Source: Gammaproteobacteria bacterium
GTDB lineage: Bacteria; Pseudomonadota; Gammaproteobacteria; HK1
NCBI GenBank assembly: GCA_022822245.1
Contig: JAJECB010000192.1
Span: forward strand, 1 to 7,486
Direction: 5' to 3'
Length of the DNA: 7,486 nucleotides
Program-made: the position numbers and the translations under genes
The notes under the pieces: model-generated
What the model saw: the letters and a program-made list of their open reading frames with translations, nothing else
The model's database searches: none
What the model was told of the DNA's origin: nothing
Shown here: positions 1-4,766 of the stretch, one piece after another
Position numbering within the stretch: position 1 is the first letter of the stretch
Layout of the letters: each line of letters opens with the position of its first letter

Positions 1-125
1 GAGATCGCGTTGCGAGCGACCCCTCGGCGACGGGCGCATCCCGTCACCGTCCAACCGGCTTCCTCGTCGTCCGGGATGTCGCGGATCATTTCGCCCGGAT
101 ACGGCGGGGCGTACCTGGGCGTCAT
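1..125 (-). CDS. HigA-like HTH antitoxin, N-terminal part (cut by window edge)
   Basis: Reading the minus strand from an ATG at 123-125 gives an open frame of 41 codons that runs off the left edge. It begins MTPRYAPPYPGEMIRD and continues through GWTVTGCARRRGVARNAI. The P-x-PGE-x-hR opening followed by a short helix and an A-R-x-x-G-V-x-R helix-turn-helix segment is the pattern of the HigA/VapI family of XRE-like antitoxins, which repress their own operon and neutralise a RelE-type toxin (family knowledge). A strong Shine-Dalgarno GGGAGG (130-135) lies 4 nt before the ATG. The gene sits 143 nt downstream of the Uma2 gene on the same strand. In classical higBA loci the toxin gene precedes the antitoxin, but no HigB-like sequence is seen in the gap. 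Only about half of a usual ~95-residue HigA is visible, so an orphan regulator is equally possible. Confidence 0.62.
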   Translation of the reverse strand, partial: MTPRYAPPYPGEMIRDIPDDEEAGWTVTGCARRRGVARNAI

Positions 126-268
126 CCGGCCTCCCACTGGATGCGTTGAGGCGCCGTCATCCGCTGATGGCGGGTCAAGTGTTGCGCGAGGCCCCCTTGG
201 GAGCGAGGGTTTCCCGCCCGCAGGAGCCATCGCAGGTGGGCGGCCGGCGCCCCCGGCCGGTGCGAGGC
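126..268. other. Short intergenic gap between Uma2 gene and antitoxin-like gene
   Basis: This 143-nt gap on the minus strand side separates the stop of the Uma2 gene from the antitoxin-like start. I looked for the C-terminal end of a HigB/RelE toxin and saw none. Besides the GC hairpin next to the Uma2 stop and the GGGAGG ribosome site, it contains a lone TTGACC-like hexamer without a convincing -10 box. Confidence 0.4.
241..259 (-). terminator. GC-rich hairpin just after the Uma2 stop codon
   Basis: CGGCCGG (241-247) pairs with CCGGCCG (253-259) around a 5-nt loop, giving a 7-bp all-GC stem. It begins 10 nt past the TGA of the Uma2 gene as read on the minus strand. There is no T-run after it, so it is not a canonical intrinsic terminator. 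It may slow or end transcription or protect the mRNA 3' end. Such stems arise easily in GC-rich DNA. Confidence 0.28.
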
Positions 269-1264
269 TCAGGATGGGGGCAGGCGAAGTCGGGCCCGGA
301 AGTCCGTCTCGTTTTCGCACTTCAGGAGGGTGGAAATCACATCCGCATCCGTCGCCCGAGACCGCTTGCGGGCTTCGCGCACGGTCTCGGTCCAGGCGAA
401 GCCACGAGCGGTGAGGATGGCATCGATCGCCGTATCCACGCCTTGCTTGCGGCCCTCGGCACGGCTCTCCTCGCGCTGCACGCGAAGCCACGGCATGTCG
501 TCGGGCCGAGTGCCGTCCCGGACCCCAAGCGCCCGCCCCACCCGCGTGAGGGCGCTGCTCGTCCGGTCCGACACCTCGAGCTCGTTCAGCGCCGCGTGGA
601 TCTCCGACGCCCTCCACCCCGGAAACGCCCCGCTCTCTGCCGCCGTCCGAAAACGACCGCCATCGAGCCGACAGATCGTGAGCCCACGGACCAGGCCCCG
701 TGGACGGCCCGGCGTCTGCACCTCCGGCACCTCCACCCACACCTCCGGGAATCCCCACGACTCGTAGAGCGCGAGCTTCCCCCGGCGAACGTCGGTCGTG
801 TTGTCGACCTCGAGGATCACGTCCGGAAGATCGTGCTCGCCCACCGTCAGCGCGGAGTCGAGCGGCATCCGCGCCCGCTCCGGGTACAGGTACACCGACT
901 CGTCCGCCTCCAGAAGACGCAGGCGCTCGCCGCGTTCGTCGCGCTCGACGAAGCTCGTGTGGCCGAAGCACGCAATGCCCGAACCGCGCACCCCGGCGAT
1001 GATTGCGCAAAGTCCCACCAGGCGTTGGCCCGGAAGCTCGTGGGCGCCACTCACCTCGCGGAGCTCCCAGGCCGTCTCCGTCGCCGCGTCCCAGAACTCG
1101 ACGTGCCGTTCGTACGTCTCGACTTCGTCACGCCGCAGCCTGAACGAACGGCAGCCGGGGAACTCCAGGGAGTGGGACGGTCGGTCTTCCGCGCCCGCCG
1201 GCGGTGACGCAGGTCCGCAGGTGGGTCTTGCCGCGTCGCTCGGCACCTTGGGTTGGAGTCCCAT
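269..1264 (-). CDS. Uma2-family PD-(D/E)XK endonuclease-like protein (A)
   Basis: A 331-residue protein of the Uma2 (DUF820) family, a PD-(D/E)XK nuclease fold whose cellular role is largely unknown. The core signature is intact: an acidic D-E pair near 121-122, LPDVILEVD with Asp148, Glu152 and Asp154, then Lys163 in RRGKLALYESWG and the typical FPEVWVEVP strand at 172-180. Residues 1-40 are not conserved and look disordered. Residues 260-331 form a charged helical tail (AEGRKQG...ILTARGF...) like those found on other Uma2 and Rpn/transposase-like nucleases. The ATG is supported by a full Shine-Dalgarno AAGGAGG (1273-1279) 8 nt upstream and by a good promoter further up. It is transcribed away from the VOC gene. 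A second, divergent Uma2 domain lies at the far end of the window. Fold assignment is confident; substrate and biological role are unknown. Confidence 0.88.
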   Translation of the reverse strand: MGLQPKVPSDAARPTCGPASPPAGAEDRPSHSLEFPGCRSFRLRRDEVETYERHVEFWDAATETAWELREVSGAHELPGQRLVGLCAIIAGVRGSGIACFGHTSFVERDERGERLRLLEADESVYLYPERARMPLDSALTVGEHDLPDVILEVDNTTDVRRGKLALYESWGFPEVWVEVPEVQTPGRPRGLVRGLTICRLDGGRFRTAAESGAFPGWRASEIHAALNELEVSDRTSSALTRVGRALGVRDGTRPDDMPWLRVQREESRAEGRKQGVDTAIDAILTARGFAWTETVREARKRSRATDADVISTLLKCENETDFRARLRLPPS

Positions 1265-1327
1265 TGCACGCGCCTCCTTCGTCCGGATCCTTGACGGCGC
1301 GCCGCGAACGCCGAGTTGAGCGGAAAG

Positions 1328-1356
1328 ATTGTTTCACCCGTCCGAACGTCCGTCAA
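1328..1356 (-). promoter_or_regulatory. Sigma70-like promoter of Uma2 gene A
   Basis: On the minus strand TTGACG (plus 1351-1356, 5 of 6 matches to TTGACA) is followed after exactly 17 nt by AACAAT (plus 1328-1333, 4 of 6 matches to TATAAT). The spacing is ideal and the -10 lies in one of the few AT-richer spots of the intergenic region. Transcription would begin near 1321, giving a leader of about 57 nt that includes the strong ribosome site. Confidence 0.5.
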
Positions 1357-1362
1357 CGGACG
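1347..1362. promoter_or_regulatory. Palindrome over the -35 box, candidate operator
   Basis: CGTCCGT-CA-ACGGACG is a perfect 7-bp inverted repeat with a 2-nt centre. It covers the -35 hexamer of the leftward promoter. A direct copy of the half-site (CGTCCG) lies 8 nt to its left at 1339-1344, and CGTCCGAA recurs at 1435-1442. Position and symmetry suggest a repressor site; no regulator gene is identified. Confidence 0.33.
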
Positions 1363-1480
1363 AACGAGCATCCGCAAGGACCCTCTCCCGATGTCCGGGG
1401 TTCGGGTGTTTTCCGGCGATTCCCCGCCTCGACACGTCCGAAAGCGAAACGCGATCCGCCTCGCGCGGCGGGCCGCCGTG

Positions 1481-1508
1481 GGTCCGGGGGCGGAGACCCC
1501 CGGGGACC
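1481..1508. repeat. GC hairpin upstream of VOC gene
   Basis: GGTCC and GGGGG (1481-1490) pair with CCCCC (1497-1501) and GGACC (1504-1508), leaving a 6-nt loop and a 2-nt GG bulge, for 10 bp in all. It lies upstream of the candidate VOC promoter and has no T-run. It may be structural noise in GC-rich DNA or a protein site. Confidence 0.3.
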
Positions 1509-1523
1509 GGACGCGCGCCGCGC

Positions 1524-1552
1524 TTGCCGGGGGACGCGGCTTCGGCTAGCGT
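1524..1552 (+). promoter_or_regulatory. Candidate promoter of the VOC gene
   Basis: TTGCCG (1524-1529) and TAGCGT (1547-1552) are separated by 17 nt. The hexamers match the sigma70 consensus at 4 and 3 positions, in the way many high-GC promoters do. The predicted transcript would start near 1559, about 47 nt before the ATG. No better candidate is seen in this region. Confidence 0.3.
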
Positions 1553-1605
1553 TGCGGGCGGACCCATTCGTGTCGCCCGGCGGCGGCCCACGCGGAGAAT
1601 GCATC

Positions 1606-2061
1606 ATGCCCATCAAGGTACTGGAGCTGCACCACCACGGGATCCGGATCGACCCCTCGGACGACGCGCAGGAGCGCGCGCGCGAGTTCTACTCCGGGGT
1701 GCTCGGGCTCGAGGCGGACTCGGGCCGCCCGAACATTCCCGGCGTTCCCGGCTTCTGGATGTACATCGGCGACGACGAGCAGCGCACCCAGATCCATCTC
1801 ATGGGAGCGACCGGGGAGTCGCCCGTCGCGCGCAGCTCGGAAGAGGATCCGACCCGGCCCCACGTGGCGCTCGCTGTCGAGGACATCCAGGAGGCCCGGC
1901 GCGAGCTCGAAGCCCAGGGGATCCGGCACTGGACGATCCGAGGCCTCGTGGGCGACAACTCGGACCAGGTGTTCGTCCCCGATCCCTTCAACAACATCAT
2001 CGAGCTCCACCAGATCGGCACCTGCCGCTGCAACCGGGTCACCCTCGAAGCCCGGGGGTAG
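1606..2061 (+). CDS. VOC/glyoxalase-fold metalloprotein
   Basis: A 151-residue protein of the vicinal oxygen chelate superfamily (glyoxalase, FosA, extradiol dioxygenase, ArsI). Two beta-alpha-beta-beta-beta modules are visible: residues 5-66, with a His-rich first strand (ELHHHGIRI) and TQIHLM at its end, and 84-136, with RPHVALAV, the VPDPFNN turn and IIELHQ. Likely metal ligands are His10 (or His11), His86 and Glu133; the His86-Glu133 spacing fits FosA-type sites, and His64 is a possible fourth ligand. The C-terminus has a Cys-x-Cys (140-142), not typical of the fold. The ATG is chosen for GGAGA (1594-1598) 7 nt upstream; the frame stays open further upstream without a start that fits. It lies 276 nt before arsC on the same strand. 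ArsI C-As lyases are VOC enzymes of ars operons, but the vicinal Cys-Cys pair of ArsI is absent. Substrate unknown. Confidence 0.85.
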   Translation: MPIKVLELHHHGIRIDPSDDAQERAREFYSGVLGLEADSGRPNIPGVPGFWMYIGDDEQRTQIHLMGATGESPVARSSEEDPTRPHVALAVEDIQEARRELEAQGIRHWTIRGLVGDNSDQVFVPDPFNNIIELHQIGTCRCNRVTLEARG

Positions 2062-2170
2062 ACGGCGCCGCCCCGTACGGCGTCCCGTATTCGGAACGAG
2101 ATGGGACGCCCGAGCATTTTCCCGCCCGGCCGAGACCCCGTCCCCTCCCCGTGCGGGGCCCCCGGGGCGT

Positions 2171-2200
2171 TTCACACCCATGACACATTCCGGCCATATC
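2171..2200 (+). promoter_or_regulatory. Candidate promoter of the arsC-aqpS operon
   Basis: TTCACA (2171-2176) and CATATC (2195-2200) are 18 nt apart in the one AT-richer patch of the VOC-arsC gap. Each matches the sigma70 consensus only partly. Transcription from here would carry the 12-bp hairpin in the leader. No imperfect dyad resembling a known ArsR operator was recognised. Confidence 0.25.
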
Positions 2201-2244
2201 GTGCCCGGCCGGACGCGGCTCCCAGGCTCGAACCAGGCCGGAAC

Positions 2245-2272
2245 CCGGGCTCGGATCCCGATCCGAGCCCGG
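2245..2272. promoter_or_regulatory. Perfect 12-bp hairpin upstream of arsC
   Basis: CCGGGCTCGGAT (2245-2256) and ATCCGAGCCCGG (2261-2272) are perfect reverse complements around a CCCG loop. It is the longest perfect inverted repeat I found in the window and ends 65 nt before the arsC start. No T-run follows on either strand. It could end VOC transcription, act in the arsC leader RNA, or bind a dimeric regulator. The sequence does not decide between these. Confidence 0.5.
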
Positions 2273-2337
2273 CGGATGTCGCGCCGCGTCCCGAACGGAG
2301 CCCACCCCGGCGCGGGCTTGCAACGCGGGGATTGGAT

Positions 2338-2850
2338 ATGGCCGAGCGGCTTCTCAACGTGCTCTTCCTTTGCACCGGCAATTCGGCGCGAAGCATCATG
2401 GCGGAAGCGATCCTCAACCGGTCGGGAATCGGACGCTTTCGCGCCTACAGTGCGGGCAGCTTTCCGGCCGGCGCGGTCAACCCCCGGACCGTCGAGCTTC
2501 TGGAGCGCCTCAACTACCCGGTCGCCGAGATGCGATCCAAGAGCTGGGACGAGTTCGCGGCCCCCGGCGCCCCGGACCTCGACTTCGTCTTCACCGTGTG
2601 CGACGACGCCGCGAACGAGGTGTGTCCGGCTTGGCCGGGACAGCCGATGTCGGCGCACTGGGGCGTGCCCGATCCGGCCACCGCAACCGGCAACGACGCC
2701 AAGGTCGCGGCCGCGTTCGCGGACGCGTACCGGATGCTGAACAACCGCATCGGCATCTTCGTCAACCTTCCCTTCTCCTCCCTCGACAAGCTGACGCTCC
2801 AGAAGCGGCTTGACGAGATCGGAGAGCGCAAGCCGGACGAAACCGCATGA
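2338..2850 (+). CDS. arsC: Arsenate reductase ArsC, low-molecular-weight phosphatase type
   Basis: A 170-residue cytoplasmic enzyme that reduces arsenate to arsenite. The phosphatase loop CTGNSAR (Cys12 to Arg18, the CX5R motif) follows the first strand NVLFLC, with SIMAEAIL after it as in LMW-PTPases. SAGS at 38-41, and Asp112 in the AHWGVPDP segment as likely general acid, complete the active site. Cys88 and Cys96 can relay electrons to a thiol partner; their 7-residue gap is one longer than in thioredoxin-coupled Gram-positive ArsC and matches the ArsC type with VCDxAxxEVCPxWPG common in Proteobacteria. The C-terminal half (AFADAYRMLNNRI, then LDKLTLQKRLDEIG) also fits that type. The ATG is preferred because GGGGA (2327-2331) lies 6 nt upstream and it begins just before the first strand. 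Its stop overlaps the aquaporin start, so the two are surely co-expressed. No ArsR gene is in view. Confidence 0.94.
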   Translation: MAERLLNVLFLCTGNSARSIMAEAILNRSGIGRFRAYSAGSFPAGAVNPRTVELLERLNYPVAEMRSKSWDEFAAPGAPDLDFVFTVCDDAANEVCPAWPGQPMSAHWGVPDPATATGNDAKVAAAFADAYRMLNNRIGIFVNLPFSSLDKLTLQKRLDEIGERKPDETA

Positions 2851-3560
2851 ACGGACACGATCTCCCCCGCCGCCTCGCCGCCGAGGCCCTCGGCACCGCG
2901 TTCCTCCTCGCGGTGGTGGTCGGAAGCGGCATCATGGGAGAACGCCTCGCGGGCGGGAACGACGCCATCGCGCTCCTCGGCAACACCATCGCCACGGGGG
3001 CCGGGCTGGTGGTGCTCATCCTCGTGTTCGGAGCGATCTCCGGCGCGCACTTCAACCCGGCGGTGACCCTCGCGTTCTCCGTGCGCCGCGAGATCGGCGC
3101 GCGCGACGCCGCGCTCTACGTGGTCGTGCAGATCGCGGGCGGGATCGCCGGCGTGATGGCCGCGCACTTCATGTTCGGGGAGCCTCTTCTCGTCGAAGGA
3201 GTGAAGTCCCGCACCGGAGCCGGACAGTGGCTGGGCGAGTTCGTGGCCGCGTTCGGGCTCCTCGCGAGCATCCTCGGGTGCCTGCGGACCCGTCCCGAGG
3301 CGATCCCGTACGCGGTGGGCCTCTTCATCACCGCCGGCTACTGGTTCACCTCGTCGACCTCGTTCGCGAACCCCGCGGTGACCATTGCCCGCTCGTTCAC
3401 CGACACCTTCGCCGGCATCGCCCCCGGCGACGCCCCCGGGTTCATCGCGGCCCAGATCGCGGGCGCCCTCGCCGCGACCGCGGTATTCGCCTGGCTGTGG
3501 TCGGAGCGCGGAAGGGAAGCCGCCCCGTCGGCGGCCGCGGCCCGCGACCCCGCCGACTGA
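2847..3560 (+). CDS. aqpS: AqpS-like aquaporin (MIP family), arsenite exit channel
   Basis: A 237-residue inner-membrane channel with about six hydrophobic helices. Both NPA half-helices are present: HFNPAVTL (Asn70-Ala72) and FANPAVTI (Asn175-Ala177). The residue directly after the second NPA, which in AqpZ and GlpF is the selectivity-filter Arg, is Val178 here. The site matching AqpZ His174 is a small residue (about Ala163 or Gly164), which implies a wide, less polar pore. This fits the AqpS group linked to ars genes in Sinorhizobium, where the channel lets arsenite made by ArsC flow out (family knowledge). The ATG overlaps the arsC stop by 4 nt (ATGA), so it is translationally coupled and has no strong ribosome site of its own. 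The tail after residue 220 is short, charged and Ala-rich. Channel identity is sure; the arsenic role is inferred from the operon and filter. Confidence 0.92.
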   Translation: MNGHDLPRRLAAEALGTAFLLAVVVGSGIMGERLAGGNDAIALLGNTIATGAGLVVLILVFGAISGAHFNPAVTLAFSVRREIGARDAALYVVVQIAGGIAGVMAAHFMFGEPLLVEGVKSRTGAGQWLGEFVAAFGLLASILGCLRTRPEAIPYAVGLFITAGYWFTSSTSFANPAVTIARSFTDTFAGIAPGDAPGFIAAQIAGALAATAVFAWLWSERGREAAPSAAAARDPAD

Positions 3561-3602
3561 ACTTGCACTCCGCCCCGCCGGGTACCTGATGGAACGGTGG
3601 AC

Positions 3603-3620
3603 CGGAGCGCGGCGCCTCCG
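3603..3620 (+). repeat. Direct repeat copy 1 flanking small membrane gene
   Basis: CGGAGCGCGGCGCCTCCG here is nearly repeated at 3844-3862 (one inserted G, one C-to-T change). The two copies bracket the small membrane protein gene. It could be chance similarity of GC-rich DNA or the trace of a duplication or insertion. Confidence 0.3.
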
Positions 3621-3632
3621 CCCGGCGAGCGA

Positions 3633-3842
3633 ATGAGCTTCTTCGACGTCCGGACTCCTTTCTTCCGGCCGCTCTGGCGCCGAATTGCCGTCACCGCCGT
3701 CTGCCTCGCCTGGGCCCTGGTGGAGCTCGCAACGGGCGCGGTGATGTGGGCGACGCTCTTCGGCGCGGCGAGCGCCTGGCTCGCCTGGCAGTTCTTCGTG
3801 GCCTTCCGTCTCCCGCCCGACAACGGCGAAGACCGAACCTGA
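3633..3842 (+). CDS. Small two-helix membrane protein
   Basis: A 69-residue protein with an aromatic, basic N-terminus (MSFFDVRTPFFRPLWRR) and two hydrophobic helices, about residues 18-33 and 35-58, ending in a short acidic tail. The style recalls small proteins annotated in Alphaproteobacteria, some as DUF3329, but I cannot confirm the family; function is unknown. The Arg pair before helix 1 suggests that the N-terminus is cytoplasmic. The ATG is preferred over an in-frame GTG at 3597 because the protein then starts with the conserved-looking segment; the ribosome site (GGCGAG, 3624-3629) is weak. It lies 72 nt after the aquaporin gene on the same strand, so it may be the last gene of the arsenic operon or only a passenger. 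It converges with the long minus-strand frame. Confidence 0.72.
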   Translation: MSFFDVRTPFFRPLWRRIAVTAVCLAWALVELATGAVMWATLFGAASAWLAWQFFVAFRLPPDNGEDRT

Positions 3843-3843
3843 T

Positions 3844-3862
3844 CGGAGGCGCGGCGCCTTCG
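3844..3862 (+). repeat. Direct repeat copy 2, containing a 13-nt palindrome
   Basis: CGGAGGCGCGGCGCCTTCG is the second copy of the repeat at 3603-3620. It includes AGGCGC-G-GCGCCT (3847-3859), a perfect but tight palindrome. It sits in the 48-nt gap between convergent genes, where a shared terminator is expected, but the loop is too small and there is no T-run, so I do not call a terminator. Confidence 0.3.
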
Positions 3863-3890
3863 CGGCGGGTTGCGTACCGTCGGGCCAGAG

Positions 3891-4766
3891 TCAGCCGCGG
3901 CCCTGGCGGGCGAGGATGATGCGCGCGACCCGCTTCGCGAGCTGCCGCGAACGCCAGGAGGTTGCCATCCGGGGGCTGTCTCCGAGGAGCTGTTGGAGGT
4001 CGTTCCGGCCAAGGCCGGGAAGCACCAGGCTCTGGTCCGCAGCACGGAAAGCCGACTCCGCTTCTGGATCCGACACCCAGATTCGGGCGCCGTCGCGACG
4101 GCCGAAGGTCCACGCCTCGCGCACCCCCATCCGGAAGTACGGCGCGAGCTTGTGGCTCGATGCGACGCTGCGATCGATCTCCACCACGAGATCGGGTATC
4201 GGGTGACCCTTGCGTACGTCCAGGTAGCCGTCGTGTTCCCGCAAGTCCAACTGATCGGGCGGATCGATGAACAGGCACTCGTCCGGTTCGAAGGCACCGT
4301 CGTCGCTCATCAGACGGGTTGCGCGGCCGAGGAAGAACCGGGGAGGATGGCCCGCGTCGTCAAGGGCATCTTCGACACAGATCACGAGTCTGGTTACCTG
4401 GGTCGCCCGACCTTCATGCGCCGGCCCCGGTTCGGCGACAAACTCGGCACGCCCCGTCGCCATGTCATAGCGGCACCGCGGCGCGCGATCGTGGCCGGTC
4501 AGGCGGTCGAAGAGGCCACGGGGCATCGGGACCTCGTAGCGCACCGGAGCGTCGGGGTTCGAGCTTGCCGGTATCCCCCCGTCCGGTCGCGAGACCGGGT
4601 CGGAGCCGGATACGGAAGACCCCGGTGGCCTGGATACGGGCGCCGGGACCGGGCGGTCGGGAGGGAAAGGCGACCCCGATCGCGGATCGTCTCGGGGGGA
4701 AGGGGGATCGGGAAACGGGTCGCCGGTGCGGGAAGACGGCGAATCGGTTCGAACCGGAGAAGTCAT
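3891..4766 (-). CDS. Uma2-family nuclease (B), possible independent translation product
   Basis: The last 291 codons of the long frame may be made separately. An ATG at 4764-4766 has a very good Shine-Dalgarno, AAGGAAG (4773-4779), 6 nt upstream. The product would have about 80 disordered Pro/Ser/Asp-rich residues (with near-repeats such as DPFPDPPSP and SPFPPDRPV), then the Uma2 core: RCRYDMATGRAEFVAEPGP, FEPDECLFI, PDLVVEIDRS with the Asp/Glu/Asp acidic cluster, Lys in SSHKLAPYFRMG and EAWTF, and a basic tail (WRSRQLAKRVARIIL). It is a distant relative of the Uma2 protein at the left of the window, more compact and without that protein's long helical tail. No clear promoter is seen before it (a lone TTGACC at plus 4809-4814). 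Whether it is free, fused, or both is open. Confidence 0.45.
   Translation of the reverse strand: MTSPVRTDSPSSRTGDPFPDPPSPRDDPRSGSPFPPDRPVPAPVSRPPGSSVSGSDPVSRPDGGIPASSNPDAPVRYEVPMPRGLFDRLTGHDRAPRCRYDMATGRAEFVAEPGPAHEGRATQVTRLVICVEDALDDAGHPPRFFLGRATRLMSDDGAFEPDECLFIDPPDQLDLREHDGYLDVRKGHPIPDLVVEIDRSVASSHKLAPYFRMGVREAWTFGRRDGARIWVSDPEAESAFRAADQSLVLPGLGRNDLQQLLGDSPRMATSWRSRQLAKRVARIILARQGRG

Larger units (their letters stand above)
1265..1605. other. Divergent intergenic region, Uma2 / VOC
   Basis: These 341 nt separate two divergently read genes and hold no convincing coding frame. They contain the leftward Uma2 promoter with an overlapping palindrome, several copies of the CGTCCGAA word (1339, 1435; related CGTCCGTC at 1347), a GC hairpin at 1481-1508, a 13-nt perfect GC palindrome at 1467-1479, and a candidate rightward promoter for the VOC gene. 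Confidence 0.6.

Noticed and set aside
146..1207. A long plus-strand frame of 353 codons opposite the Uma2 gene
   Set aside because: It is antisense to a well-supported Uma2 protein, is very rich in Arg, Pro and Ala, and has no recognisable motif; such frames are usual in high-GC DNA.
1606..2061. Naming the VOC gene arsI
   Set aside because: The vicinal cysteine pair needed for As(III) binding in ArsI is absent, and the gene is 276 nt away from arsC with structure in between.
1546..2658. A 370-codon minus-strand frame across the VOC and arsC genes
   Set aside because: It crosses two genes with clear catalytic motifs on the plus strand and a non-coding gap, and shows no conserved pattern.
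3847..3859. Possible shared terminator between the convergent small membrane gene and Uma2 end
   Set aside because: The palindrome has a one-base centre, so few pairs can form in RNA, and there is no T-run on either side.
4567..4766. Possible DNA tandem repeats or CRISPR-like pattern in the Pro-rich linker
   Set aside because: Only short, irregular words recur (for example GGATACGG twice); no fixed unit length or spacers. It is explained by Pro/Ser/Asp codon bias.
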